Shown here: positions 44,102 to 52,918 of the stretch, piece after piece
Layout: each line of letters starts with the position of its first letter
Position numbering within the stretch: the first letter of the stretch is position 1
Origin: Prevotellaceae bacterium
GTDB lineage: Bacteria; Bacteroidota; Bacteroidia; Bacteroidales; Paludibacteraceae
Direction of reading: 5' to 3'
DNA length: 57,023 nucleotides
Assembly: GCA_031270065.1 (NCBI GenBank)
Contig: JAISYF010000178.1
Span: 1 to 57,023 of the forward strand
Translations under genes and position numbers: made by a program
The notes under the pieces: generated by a model
The model's database searches: none
Told to the model about the DNA's origin: nothing
Seen by the model: only the letters and a program-made list of their open reading frames with translations

Positions 44102-46213
44102 CTGCCTTACTACAATTTTTTCCGCCTCTTTTTTTCCGTCTTTGTATTCCAAAACAAGAATATATACTCCTGAAAAATTGGGAGCGGAAATATAATTTTG
44201 TTGATTTTCAACAAGTTGATTTTCAGACAGTTTTATGCCTGTAACAGTAAAAAAAGACGCTTTTCCTGCACTCTTTGCAATAATCGAAAAGCGCGTAGAA
44301 GCACCTACAACAGTCGGATAAACGCTAACATCTGTGTGCTGTTCGGGAATAAACGGACAGGTAAAAATACCGTAATTTTCATCTTTGCGGGTAAGAAAAG
44401 CGCGGTATTGGTGTCCCATCTGCAAAATGCCGCCGTTTAAATCGATATAAATGAACGATTTATTTTCATTCGGAATTTTTGCGCCGTCAAGATACCATTC
44501 GTATTTTGAAAATTTGTAACCGCCGTTGTATCTGCTGTTTAACAACGCCAACACATCATTCCAATTCTGCTCAATAATCCATTTCGGATACAAAATTTCA
44601 AAAAGAATATTGAAAGTTTTTTTTCTATTGTCGCTAAACATGAAAGTTAGCGTCATCAAATAATTATCGGGCTTGACGTATTTTGTGGTGTCGGAATTTT
44701 GCGGAATTGGGATTTCTATTTCGGAGTTTGCATTCAGATTTTCGCAAAGAATATTCTCAAAACCTGCATTTTGAGATTCTTGAGAAAATTCTATCGAATA
44801 GCAGTCAACATCCTCGCTTGTTACGTTGATTTTCAGAGTAATAAAGTGGTCATTTGCGCAAATTTCGCCCAAAGGTTCAACATCTATTTTGTTGCAGTCA
44901 ATCACTTCCAGATTCAGCGTAACAAGCGTGTCGCAGTCTGTTGAAGAAACTGTCGAAACAGAAATAGTCTTTGTGTAAGTGCCTGATTCTGTGATAATTG
45001 TACCGTAAAAATTATAACTTTCGCCATCGCAGACTGTTTCATTCAAAGTTTTTATATTTAACGGAAAAACAGTTAAATCCAATGTAATGATACTGTCACA
45101 ACCTGCTGCCGTTTGCAAAGTGTCGCTGACAACGTAATGTCCCGACTCATAAACTGTAAAATCAATGCATCCGCAGGTAAAAACGTACTGTTCGCCCTCG
45201 CAAATTGTTTGATAAACGGTTTCCGTTATTTGCGGCAAAACTGTCAAATTTAGCGTAACGATGCTGTCGCAGCCATCGGACATTCTTATGGTTTGCGTAT
45301 ATATTCCCGTTGTGGTTTCATAAAAATTATTCAAATCATACACTTCTCCGTAACAAATTTCCGCATCAATATTTGTGTATTTAGCTTGGCATGGCGGCGG
45401 GGGAACGGTAACAGTAATTTCAGACTCCACCGAACAGCAGCCAATCGAATATCTGATTGTCGCCGTTCCTTCCGCAACGCCTGTAACAGTGCCGTCCTGC
45501 GCCACTGTTGCGATTGTCGGATTGAGCGAACTCCACACTCCGCCCGCCGTAACATCGTTCAGTTGCGTGGTGCCGTTTTGTTGCACACTGTTTGCGCCAA
45601 GGATTGCTCCAAGCCCGATAAGTTCCACATTATCAAGATAATAATATTCTGTTTGCGCCTGATTTCCGATTTTGAATCTGAAAATAAAATTTTCAACATT
45701 TTGCGGCAAATCAATACATTCGCTAATGTTATATGTTTCCGTCCAATTGTTGCCTGAGGAACAGCCGCTACAGCCGTCGCCGTACAGTTGATATATCGGA
45801 GTCCAGTTTCCGCCTCCGTCTGTGCTGTATTCGCTGTGAAATTCGTCTGTACTTCCGCAAGAAAAAGGCAAGCCCTCCATTTCGCCTTTTATTCCAATTT
45901 CGTAAGATAAATGCACCACGCCGCCCTGGTAAGAGGAAACTTGTATCGTATTGGAAGTCAGGTAGTTGTCGTTCTTGCCGCCTAGTGTGCTACAACAGAT
46001 TTGCCCGCGGGCAGTGCGTACGGTAAATTTCCCCGACAAAATGCCGAAAGTAGCGTTTGTAGTCGAGCCGCAGTTTGCTCCTCCCCACGCTTTTGTCCAT
46101 TGGCTTTCGTTTCCGCTGAAATATTCTGAAAACAGCAAATCTCCACCTGTGCATTGCGCTGATAACAAATTGATATTCAATAATATAAATATCAGAACAG
46201 AAATATATTTCAT
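44099..46213 (-). CDS. Large secreted repeat protein, T9SS cargo
   Basis: 704 residues. Signal peptide VLIFILLNINLLSAQ. Residues 25-200 resemble a jelly-roll or MAM-like domain (DEFHSEYSTDGGGNWTPIY). Residues 205-270 are a BIG2-type Ig domain (SLNPTIATVAQDGTVTGVAE). Then come three copies of a 60-70 residue unit ending in DGCDSIVTLNLTV, AGCDSIITLDLTV and STDCDTLVTLNLEV, each with ICEGE or VCDGESYNF. The last 75 residues (VYPTVVGASTRFSIIAKSAG ... KIVVRQ) form a T9SS sorting domain. Adhesive or structural surface role inferred from domain make-up; no enzyme is seen. Confidence 0.85.
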   Translation of the reverse strand: MKYISVLIFILLNINLLSAQCTGGDLLFSEYFSGNESQWTKAWGGANCGSTTNATFGILSGKFTVRTARGQICCSTLGGKNDNYLTSNTIQVSSYQGGVVHLSYEIGIKGEMEGLPFSCGSTDEFHSEYSTDGGGNWTPIYQLYGDGCSGCSSGNNWTETYNISECIDLPQNVENFIFRFKIGNQAQTEYYYLDNVELIGLGAILGANSVQQNGTTQLNDVTAGGVWSSLNPTIATVAQDGTVTGVAEGTATIRYSIGCCSVESEITVTVPPPPCQAKYTNIDAEICYGEVYDLNNFYETTTGIYTQTIRMSDGCDSIVTLNLTVLPQITETVYQTICEGEQYVFTCGCIDFTVYESGHYVVSDTLQTAAGCDSIITLDLTVFPLNIKTLNETVCDGESYNFYGTIITESGTYTKTISVSTVSSTDCDTLVTLNLEVIDCNKIDVEPLGEICANDHFITLKINVTSEDVDCYSIEFSQESQNAGFENILCENLNANSEIEIPIPQNSDTTKYVKPDNYLMTLTFMFSDNRKKTFNILFEILYPKWIIEQNWNDVLALLNSRYNGGYKFSKYEWYLDGAKIPNENKSFIYIDLNGGILQMGHQYRAFLTRKDENYGIFTCPFIPEQHTDVSVYPTVVGASTRFSIIAKSAGKASFFTVTGIKLSENQLVENQQNYISAPNFSGVYILVLEYKDGKKEAEKIVVRQ

Positions 46214-46304
46214 TATTTTTAAATTTATTTTTTTTTTAACTACTAACTAATCTTTTTATTGTGTGTTTCACTATGTTTATATTTTATTTAAACACAAAAG
46301 TTTG

Positions 46305-46312
46305 CAAAGTTA
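46305..46312 (-). promoter_or_regulatory. -7 box of the secreted repeat protein gene
   Basis: TAACTTTG on the minus strand, 92 bases before the start. A second identical box lies at 46412-46419. Confidence 0.45.
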
Positions 46313-46419
46313 TATATTTTTTTAATAATAAACAAATATATTTTTTCAGTTTTCCATTTTCAGACGCAAGACACAAGTTTGTATATTTTTTACTTGTATT
46401 TTTTTAGACTGCAAAGTTA

Positions 46420-46570
46420 AGATAAGTTTGATAATTGGCGATAAATATAATATTAAATTTTTAACAAAAATTTTTTACATTTTTATTACCGCAATTCAAT
46501 CCGCTACCGTAAAAAACTTGTAAATTTCAAAAAACAGCATACAAAACAACATTTGTATTTTTTTTGCAAT
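46420..46570. other. Gene-free AT-rich DNA
   Basis: No gene or repeat recognised between the promoter region of the repeat protein and the terminator of the GTPase operon. Confidence 0.4.
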
Positions 46571-46607
46571 AAAAAAGTGGCAAAATTTCACCTGCAATTT
46601 GCCACTT
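46571..46607 (-). terminator. Terminator of the GTPase membrane operon
   Basis: On the minus strand AAGTGGCAAA pairs perfectly with TTTGCCACTT around a 13-nt loop, then TTTTT. It lies 111 bases beyond the stop codon of the DUF805 gene. Confidence 0.7.
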
Positions 46608-46717
46608 AATAATACGGACAGTAAATATTTTGAATTGACAATGAGTTTGTGCAATTATTTTTTAAGAATATTTTTATAGCGTTGATTTTCAGTGAATTAT
46701 CCAATAAAAAATCAGGT

Positions 46718-47188
46718 TTAGTTTGCCCGATAGCTTGGCGATTTCTTTTCGGGGTGCGGGACAAGTCCGTAATCGTTGTCTCCGTCAGTGCCTTCGTCTA
46801 ACATCAGTAAGAGATTGTAAAACGGCACGAGCAAAAACCAACCGCTGCGATTTACATCGTGCGACCGTTTGACTGCCTGAATAAGCATAAAAACTAACAA
46901 AATGCTCGGAATTACATAAAAATCAATGTTTAGTATGATTTTATGCCTCATTTCAATTTGTGCCGCGCCTGCCTGTATTTTTCCGCCGCCTTTTACTACC
47001 CAATCGTTATAATTAGGCGTGTCCCAATACACATAAACGGCGTGAAAAATGAGCCAAACAATCACGCACAAAAACAGGCGAAAGAAAAACGCCTTGCGTG
47101 TGATACGCCCATGTGTCTGAAACAGACTGTATTCTACATTGTTTGCCTTTTCGTAGGGGATTGCTCCTACTTCGTTACTTTTACCCAT
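46718..47188 (-). CDS. DUF805 membrane protein
   Basis: 156 residues with three or four TM helices. FQTHGRITRKAFFFRLFL at the start, LIQAVKRSHDVNRSGWFLLVP and the closing DEGTDGDNDYGLVPHP are typical of DUF805, a small inner-membrane family of unknown function often found near secretion or phage-related genes. Last gene of the seven-gene operon, 43 bases after the 68-residue lipoprotein gene. Confidence 0.85.
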   Translation of the reverse strand: MGKSNEVGAIPYEKANNVEYSLFQTHGRITRKAFFFRLFLCVIVWLIFHAVYVYWDTPNYNDWVVKGGGKIQAGAAQIEMRHKIILNIDFYVIPSILLVFMLIQAVKRSHDVNRSGWFLLVPFYNLLLMLDEGTDGDNDYGLVPHPEKKSPSYRAN

Positions 47189-47231
47189 ATATTTTTACCA
47201 AGTTATTATTTTGACTCTAATTTTCTGACAC

Positions 47232-47438
47232 TTAAAATATCCATTTTCCGTGCGTTGAAAGCAAACAATGTCCTGCAACGGCTTCTATTTCGTAACTTTT
47301 GCTGTTTTCGGTATAAGTAATAACTTTGAGCGGCGGGTATTTGCCATCAAAAATTATGTTTTTCGTTTGTTTGCTACCACAAGCCGAAAACAATAATATC
47401 GCTAACAGATAAGCAATTATGGATAATTTTTGTTTCAT
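47232..47438 (-). CDS. Small lipoprotein, 68 residues
   Basis: Signal peptide and lipobox IAYLLAILLFSACGS (C20), leaving about 48 mature residues (FDGKYPPLKVITYTENSKSY). No family recognised. It starts 3 bases after the stop of the preceding gene, so it is translated as part of the operon. Confidence 0.65.
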   Translation of the reverse strand: MKQKLSIIAYLLAILLFSACGSKQTKNIIFDGKYPPLKVITYTENSKSYEIEAVAGHCLLSTHGKWIF

Positions 47439-47441
47439 ACG

Positions 47442-48035
47442 TTACTCCGTTTTTATAAAGTTTTCGTTTTTCAATTTCTCAAAAACATCCTGAATTGCCT
47501 TGTATTCGGCGTTTAGCGCATCAACATCACATTCACAGTTATTGACGGTGGTGTCTTTCAAAACCAATTCATCAACACGACGTTGCAATCTTATTCTTTT
47601 TGAAAGTTGCAAAACGCTAACATTTACATCAAACTCTGAATAATAAGTGCCTCTTGTGCCAAGCCATTTATACGAAAAAGTATGTTCGCTATTTGCAGGA
47701 ATAACAACATAATCCGTTGTTTGTGTCCAACGCCTGCCATTATCATAACAATGAAATTGCACAGCAAATTTATTAGAATATGTATGGTTGTCGTTTCTGA
47801 TTGTAACTGAATGAGAATGATTATCTCTGTTGTTGTCGCTCAACCATTCTGTTAGCCGTGTTTCGTTTTTTGTAATGGTGTATTTTACCAAAGTATCCAC
47901 AGAATACGCTATATATTCAGTTGTCCATTCAACTTTTTGAATACTTACGTTTTTGCAGTCGGGCGAGCAGGACGGCAAAAGCAAAATTGCTAATGCCGCC
48001 ATTGCTATGCCAATCGTGAAATGTTTAATATTCAT
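47442..48035 (-). CDS. Lipoprotein of unknown function
   Basis: 197 residues from the second ATG (MNIKHFTIGIAMAALAILLL), with lipobox LLLPSC. An earlier ATG at 48047 is possible. The mature part is mostly beta-strand with Thr/Asn-rich stretches (HSHSVTIRNDNHTYSNKFAV), then a basic helix (LSKRIRLQRRVDELVL) and a C-terminal helix. The start overlaps the end of the upstream gene, indicating coupled translation. No known family. Confidence 0.7.
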   Translation of the reverse strand: MNIKHFTIGIAMAALAILLLPSCSPDCKNVSIQKVEWTTEYIAYSVDTLVKYTITKNETRLTEWLSDNNRDNHSHSVTIRNDNHTYSNKFAVQFHCYDNGRRWTQTTDYVVIPANSEHTFSYKWLGTRGTYYSEFDVNVSVLQLSKRIRLQRRVDELVLKDTTVNNCECDVDALNAEYKAIQDVFEKLKNENFIKTE

Positions 48036-48627
48036 TGTCTGATTCATTGGAATTAAAATTAAACATTTCGTTCAATTCGTTGTAACGAGCAACCAATTTA
48101 CGATAATACTGTTTCTGCTCATGCGACAAAAAGTCAAAAACTCTGCGTTTGTCGTCTGTGGCAAAAGAACTGATTCCAGTAATCTTTTGCAACGCTTTAT
48201 CAATATTTTCTTTTGCTCTTTTCAGACGGTCGAGGTCGCTGCCTTCGCTTTTACTGTTGAGTAACACACTCAAATCGTGAATGTTCTCAATCAGCAAATA
48301 AAAATCACGACTGCGGGCAGGAATTGTCTGCTGCTGAAAGCGTTGAAATTTACTGCCAAAAATCGCTGTGTCCTGAATATTGAGAAACTTGTCAATATCA
48401 GGTTTTTGCAGTTGGGCTGTTAATTTGGCTACTTGCTGTTTCAGATTAGCCGTATCGTTTTGCAACTGCAAATATTCCGTTTTGCCCATAATAGTATCGG
48501 GACAAACTTTAACTTCTTTTTTGCTGCATTTAAAAGGTTTATTATTGGTTTCGCCGTCCTGTGCAGACAGATTACCAACAAACAATACTGATACACAGCC
48601 GATTAAAATTACTTTTATAGATTTCAT
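48025..48627 (-). CDS. Exported coiled-coil protein of unknown function
   Basis: 200 residues. Signal peptide VILIGCVSVLFVGNLSAQ. Residues 50-85 (LQLQNDTANLKQQVAKLTAQ) form a coiled coil. A second helical stretch runs from 120 to 190 (DLDRLKRAKENIDKALQKIT; HEQKQYYRKLVARYNELNEM). Probably periplasmic. It sits between the single-pass protein and the lipoprotein in the operon. No family recognised. Confidence 0.7.
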   Translation of the reverse strand: MKSIKVILIGCVSVLFVGNLSAQDGETNNKPFKCSKKEVKVCPDTIMGKTEYLQLQNDTANLKQQVAKLTAQLQKPDIDKFLNIQDTAIFGSKFQRFQQQTIPARSRDFYLLIENIHDLSVLLNSKSEGSDLDRLKRAKENIDKALQKITGISSFATDDKRRVFDFLSHEQKQYYRKLVARYNELNEMFNFNSNESDNEY

Positions 48628-48651
48628 TTTATCAAATTTTAAAATTAGACA

Positions 48652-50202
48652 TTAAAGCGAAACAATGATTGTTACATCTGCTTCTACTTCTTTTCCCTCT
48701 GAATTAGTGTAACAGTAAGATAAAATGTGATTACCGGATGTACAAGTTGACAAAATTTCTACAGTTGTTGGATTGATATTTTTATCAGCCCAAAGCCCGT
48801 TGTCAAATTTCCAACGTCCGCCTGTACAAGTTTCTTTACCTGACTTTGCAGTAACAGTTATTTTTTCGCCACGAAAAAAAACGGTATTCTTATTTTTGTT
48901 GTCGCCAAAATGAATTAATACTTTTGCATATTTTGCAGTAGTCGAGGGAGTTTGTACAACATCTTTTTTTGCAATCATATAATCCTGCTGCCCAAGTTTT
49001 GTGCCGTTGAGTTTGGCAATAACCGTAACTTTGGTGTCGGCTGTCGGTTGTTTTTTTACTGTCAAAGTATTATCTTCAATTTTTGCAAAACTTGCACCTG
49101 CACCCGAAAGTTCCAAAGAAATTTCACGAGCCATAGTTAAACACTGCTCGGCAGAGCCGTTGTACAATGGTTTGGGCTTTAAATCCAAGTCAGTTTTTAT
49201 TGGATTATCATATTTTGCTAATTGAACAGAATTTGCAGTGAAATTTTCCTGCGGCGCGGGAGATTGCACTACTACGCTGCTTGGCGTTTCACCACCTCCG
49301 CCCGAAACATTACTGCCGGGTTTGGGATTTGGATTTTTCAATAGAAAGTATCCGCCAACAATTAGTGCCAACACAACGGCTGCAATACCTAAAATACTGC
49401 CGATATTCACTGAGCGTTTTGTTCCGTTGTTGTGTCCGTTTTCAAAACCTACACCATCATCGTTGCTACTCGTGCTCTGTCCGTTATGACTGCTTCCGTC
49501 TGTTTTTTTAGAACCCCACTTTGTTGCTCTTTTTTTCTTTACTCCACCTTCACGTTGCTTTGTTTCGATAAGTGTTATAGTGCCGTTTGTAATCGTGAAA
49601 ATTTGATTGTTAGCCGCTTGTAACAAAACCTTGTTTATCGGGTCTTTGAAAATATCTACATTATCAGCAATATAAACATCTGAATAATCTTTGATTTGCG
49701 TTTCAATATTGCTAATTTCGGCAACATCGGGCGCAACCAACAACAACAATTCTTTATTCGCTTGTTTTATTGGTGTATGTTTGGCAACGCTTTGTATGGT
49801 GAGGATTTCATCTTCACTCCACTGTGTATCTTTTAGCAAATCAATAATGTTGGGCACCTGAAACTTGTTGCTGTTGTCGAGCAGCGCACCCGCCAAATCT
49901 TCCCAAAACGGCACTAACATGTTTTTTACGGTATCGGTCAGGATAAAATCGCGGTCGGATTTTACGGCGATACCGAAAACAATGCCGTCGCGGTCGGATT
50001 CAAATCCTTTGGCGCGGGTGTAGTATTCCAAACCTGCGTTGCCGTCTTTTACAAAGTAGTGCAAAACGGCATCGTCGTAGCGTTTGGGTTTTAAGACCGG
50101 CTCGCGGTGAGCATTTTCGAGGGTGTTCACCACATCGCTGCCGAAACAGTACTCGTAGGATTCAAACGCTCTCGGTTTTCCATAAACAACTATATTTGTC
50201 AT
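48652..50202 (-). CDS. Single-pass membrane protein, cytoplasmic domain plus periplasmic beta domain
   Basis: 516 residues from the ATG at 50202 (MTNIVVYGKPRAFESYEYCF). The frame opens three codons earlier at a TTG, which is less likely. Residues 1-215 are a soluble alpha/beta domain of unknown family with a conserved-looking core, YYTRAKGFESDRDGIVFGIA. A Lys/Arg-rich, then Ser/Asn/Gly-rich linker (KKKRATKWGSKK) leads to one TM helix at about 269-288 (SILGIAAVVLALIVGGYFLL). By the positive-inside rule the N-terminal half is cytoplasmic. The remaining 225 residues, with a Pro/Gly linker and Ig-like strands at the end, are periplasmic. It lies directly after the GTPase gene (23 bases) and could carry a signal between the two compartments. 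Confidence 0.7.
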   Translation of the reverse strand: MTNIVVYGKPRAFESYEYCFGSDVVNTLENAHREPVLKPKRYDDAVLHYFVKDGNAGLEYYTRAKGFESDRDGIVFGIAVKSDRDFILTDTVKNMLVPFWEDLAGALLDNSNKFQVPNIIDLLKDTQWSEDEILTIQSVAKHTPIKQANKELLLLVAPDVAEISNIETQIKDYSDVYIADNVDIFKDPINKVLLQAANNQIFTITNGTITLIETKQREGGVKKKRATKWGSKKTDGSSHNGQSTSSNDDGVGFENGHNNGTKRSVNIGSILGIAAVVLALIVGGYFLLKNPNPKPGSNVSGGGGETPSSVVVQSPAPQENFTANSVQLAKYDNPIKTDLDLKPKPLYNGSAEQCLTMAREISLELSGAGASFAKIEDNTLTVKKQPTADTKVTVIAKLNGTKLGQQDYMIAKKDVVQTPSTTAKYAKVLIHFGDNKNKNTVFFRGEKITVTAKSGKETCTGGRWKFDNGLWADKNINPTTVEILSTCTSGNHILSYCYTNSEGKEVEADVTIIVSL

Positions 50203-50225
50203 TCCTTTCAAATTTTAGTTACTTG

Positions 50226-51179
50226 TTACGAAAAAATGCGTTTCCACCAAGGCAAAACGTGTTTGCCTGTACACCAACGATAGAGCGTGTACCAAAAGTT
50301 TTTCGGCGAACGCAAAATGATATTGATAATGGTATTACTTACCACATTGCCAACGGAATAAGGTATCAAGCCGTATGATTTTGAATTGCTTGAATACTCG
50401 TTATAAAGTTGATTGCGGTGCAGTTTCAAGTAGGTTGCCGTATCTATACGCTTTGGCAAAGTATCCCATTTAGTAACAACCATCAAGAATTTTGTTAGAT
50501 GGTAGAGTTGCGGATTATTGGTCTGTATATTGTTGATAAACATTCTCATTTCGGAGTCTTCGTTTATATCAAACTCCGATACTTCGCCGATTTCCGTCAT
50601 ATTGGCATCAACAGGAGTAAGAATGGCAAAAATGGCTTTGCGAGCAATGCAAGCCGCAAGGATTTTTTCAATTTTTGCACCCGTTCCGTCGCTGTCGTCT
50701 GCTCGTTTGCCTGTCAAGCGTTCTATGTCTTCGCCCGAAAGGTCAATCAAAGTAATTTTGATTGGGCGTTTGCGGTAACGCGACTTCATATCCAAGTCAA
50801 TAATCGTGATTTCGTTTGGACGGGTAGAAGGCAATACATCGTTTTTGTCCAACGCATCGGTAATGTTTTTCACGCCCGAATGTTCGCGAGGGAAAACGTG
50901 CGCAAAATTGCACGAATTGTCTTCTTTTACATCGCGTCTGAAAGCGTAAGCAATGAGCGAAGCAATAAACATAGATTTGCCCGCTTGCGGCAGTCCGATT
51001 GGAATAATCAGACGGCGACCGTGCTGTATTCTCGCAGCAATATCTTTCAAAATATCGCTTTCGTTAAGTTTGTCAAGCAAGTGATTACCTACAATCTTGT
51101 ACTTAAATACTCTTTGTGGAGTTGCATTTCCACCCTGTGTTCCGGTGCTTCCTGCACCGCCTTGTCCAACTGTTGGCAT
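50226..51179 (-). CDS. P-loop GTPase of unknown family
   Basis: 317 residues. After a Gly-rich N-terminus (residues 1-20) comes Walker A GLPQAGKS (62-69), a G3-like motif DLSGED (146-151) and a G4 motif TKWD (236-239). This combination indicates a TRAFAC-type GTP-binding protein rather than an ordinary ATPase. Between G3 and G4 lies LAACIARKAIFAILTPVD, a hydrophobic strand typical of the fold. The last residues are VLPWWKRIFS, near-identical to the end of the membrane protein encoded just upstream. There is no TM helix, so the aromatic-basic tail may hold it at the membrane. Similar GTPases are known from NTP-dependent conflict systems, but membership is untested. Confidence 0.72.
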   Translation of the reverse strand: MPTVGQGGAGSTGTQGGNATPQRVFKYKIVGNHLLDKLNESDILKDIAARIQHGRRLIIPIGLPQAGKSMFIASLIAYAFRRDVKEDNSCNFAHVFPREHSGVKNITDALDKNDVLPSTRPNEITIIDLDMKSRYRKRPIKITLIDLSGEDIERLTGKRADDSDGTGAKIEKILAACIARKAIFAILTPVDANMTEIGEVSEFDINEDSEMRMFINNIQTNNPQLYHLTKFLMVVTKWDTLPKRIDTATYLKLHRNQLYNEYSSNSKSYGLIPYSVGNVVSNTIINIILRSPKNFWYTLYRWCTGKHVLPWWKRIFS

Positions 51180-51214
51180 AATATTATATGTATTTAGAGT
51201 TTATAATCAATTAG

Positions 51215-52330
51215 TTAATCTATTCCAAAAAGGCGTTTCCACCAAGGGCGGTCAAATGCGCCCTCGTCGCTACCATATTCGTAGTCGTCTTCATTTCTCA
51301 AATAGAAATAAAAGAGGAAGGGTCCGAGCAGGTCGAAAAAGAAACAAATAATGATAACTCCCCAAGTGTCTAACTTGTTGAGGCGTTCTTTTACAGAAAT
51401 AATTGTATGCTCGAATGTTCCCAACTTTTGCGTTTTCGGGAAGGCAATTGTTTCTTTTCCGGTAACAATCAGATTGAATGGCGCGGGCTGTTTGACTGAA
51501 TTTACATCGTTTGCCACTTTGTCCAATTTGGTAGTCAGTTCTTTAAGTAAAGCAATTTGCGGATTGTTGGCAACTGCCTCGTGTTCAATACTGACATCGG
51601 AATTATCTTCGAGGATAATTTCCAACGGCTGACTGTAAGTTGAAACTATATCGTCCACTTCGTATTTGGCTGTAACCAATTTTTCAGCCGACTTGTCGTT
51701 GCCATTCAACTGAACAATGAAATTACGGATACCGACATCGGTTTTTTCCTTCCAATCGTTGTAATACTTTTGACGTTCTTCGGACGTTTTGCCTACATAG
51801 CGTTCGGGCGTGTAACTCGTTCCTGCCAACTCGTTGAAATTTTTCAACTGCTCGGTGGCATACTGTCCGAAACCGTTGCGGTCTTTAATCTCTGTCAAAA
51901 GATTTGACTGAAATTCTCTTAACCTTTGCAGTTTTGCCAAAGAATAAGAATCGCCTTTGCTCGCAATTTTATCAAGTTTCCCCTGATAAACGCTGACCGA
52001 ATCTTTCAATGCTTTTGTTTCCTCGTGTACTAAGGTTCTCCCCAAATATTGCGGATAGAGATAGGTGAGATTGAAAACAAAAAACAGGATTTCGCCTGCA
52101 AGGTAGATATAAAGCATTTTCCTTCTACCCTGTACCGAAGCAAGATACCCGCCAAAAACCATTACAAGCGGTATCAATGCCAAAAACCAACTGCCTAAAT
52201 CATTGCTGCTAAATGCTTTGAAAGTACGCAGTCCGAGAACCGTGTTGTAATACCCAAAGGCAAAACAACCGAGTGCTGATAGCCAAAATATAACTACCAA
52301 AAGTTTGGATTTTTTTCCTTCTTCTTCCAT
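51215..52330 (-). CDS. Four-TM protein with large periplasmic coiled region
   Basis: 371 residues. TM helices at about 10-30, 46-65, 72-93 and 322-344, giving a cytoplasmic N- and C-terminus and a periplasmic segment of some 225 residues. That segment is rich in charged helices (LKDSVSVYQGKLDKIASKGD; ALLKELTTKLDKVANDVNSV). The cytoplasmic tail is acidic (EDDYEYGSDEGAFD) and then ends PWWKRLFGID, sharing PWWKR[LI]F with the GTPase. Layout recalls DUF4407-like membrane proteins, but that family's motifs were not found. First gene of the operon. Confidence 0.7.
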   Translation of the reverse strand: MEEEGKKSKLLVVIFWLSALGCFAFGYYNTVLGLRTFKAFSSNDLGSWFLALIPLVMVFGGYLASVQGRRKMLYIYLAGEILFFVFNLTYLYPQYLGRTLVHEETKALKDSVSVYQGKLDKIASKGDSYSLAKLQRLREFQSNLLTEIKDRNGFGQYATEQLKNFNELAGTSYTPERYVGKTSEERQKYYNDWKEKTDVGIRNFIVQLNGNDKSAEKLVTAKYEVDDIVSTYSQPLEIILEDNSDVSIEHEAVANNPQIALLKELTTKLDKVANDVNSVKQPAPFNLIVTGKETIAFPKTQKLGTFEHTIISVKERLNKLDTWGVIIICFFFDLLGPFLFYFYLRNEDDYEYGSDEGAFDRPWWKRLFGID

Positions 52331-52432
52331 ACTAAATAAATTTTAGAGTTTTGGGGACTTCTAAAAATTACCGTTTTTCTTTGGATTTTTTTCAGAGCCG
52401 AAGTCCAATAAAACTCTGTTAAAAAATCGTTG

Positions 52433-52440
52433 CAAAGTTA
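52433..52440 (-). promoter_or_regulatory. -7 box of the GTPase membrane operon
   Basis: TAACTTTG on the minus strand; leader of about 95 bases to the first ATG. The ATCT repeat begins some 40 bases upstream of this box. Confidence 0.6.
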
Positions 52441-52480
52441 CAACAACTTTTTATGAAATTATATGTTTTTTTTAAAAAAA

Positions 52481-52519
<39 letters not shown>

Positions 52520-52580
52520 AGTATTTTAACTCCAAATATTTAACTTGTATTAACACTTTATTGGCAATAATTGTAGATGG

Positions 52581-52618
52581 AAAATTTGAGGATTTGAAGA
52601 TTTGAAAATTTGAAAATT
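52581..52618. repeat. TTTGAAAA-family repeat, short copy
   Basis: AAAATTTGAGGATTTGAAGA then TTTGAAAATTTGAAAATT. Single orientation; runs into the palindrome at 52613. Confidence 0.7.
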
Positions 52619-52656
52619 CCTTGAATGTAAATCATGATTTACATTCAAGGAATTTT
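52613..52656. repeat. Perfect 44-bp palindrome
   Basis: Each arm has 22 bases with no loop; the centre is AAATCATGATTT and the outer part AAAATTCCTTGAATG. It could fold as a terminator on either strand, or mark a recombination junction. It lies between the ATCT-controlled operon and the broken end of valS. Confidence 0.9.
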
Positions 52657-52918
52657 AGAAGTTCCATTATATTTAGACCTCTTGACGAGGTTGGAGAATC
52701 GTTTATTGGGTTCAATGAGCCGCTCATTGATGTCAGTAGACGATATGTTCATGTTTTTGTCATTATCATTTGTTTTTTCCGATAAGATGATAACTTTTGA
52801 ATATTTTTCAGTTATAAATTATGTTACCCTGTCGCTTAATTGAAAGGTGCAGTTTCCTGTCTGTTTCATTTCTTTGTTCTATTCATATCTGTTTTGTTTC
52901 TATGTTTGTACTTGAATT
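52657..52918. other. Gene-free DNA after the truncated valS
   Basis: No recognised gene. Short frames exist on both strands (35 codons on minus at 52645-52752; a longer one on plus that starts within the palindrome) but none resembles a known protein. This DNA replaces the missing 3' part of valS. Confidence 0.45.

Noticed and set aside
52645..52752. 35-codon frame on the minus strand between the palindrome and the valS break (MNISSTDINERLIEPNKRFS...)
   Set aside because: No known similarity, ends inside the palindrome, no promoter box at a suitable distance. Kept as unexplained DNA.
52634..52843. 69-codon plus-strand frame that begins at the centre of the palindrome
   Set aside because: Very hydrophobic and Met/Leu/Ser-rich without a family; its start lies in the palindrome and no promoter box precedes it.
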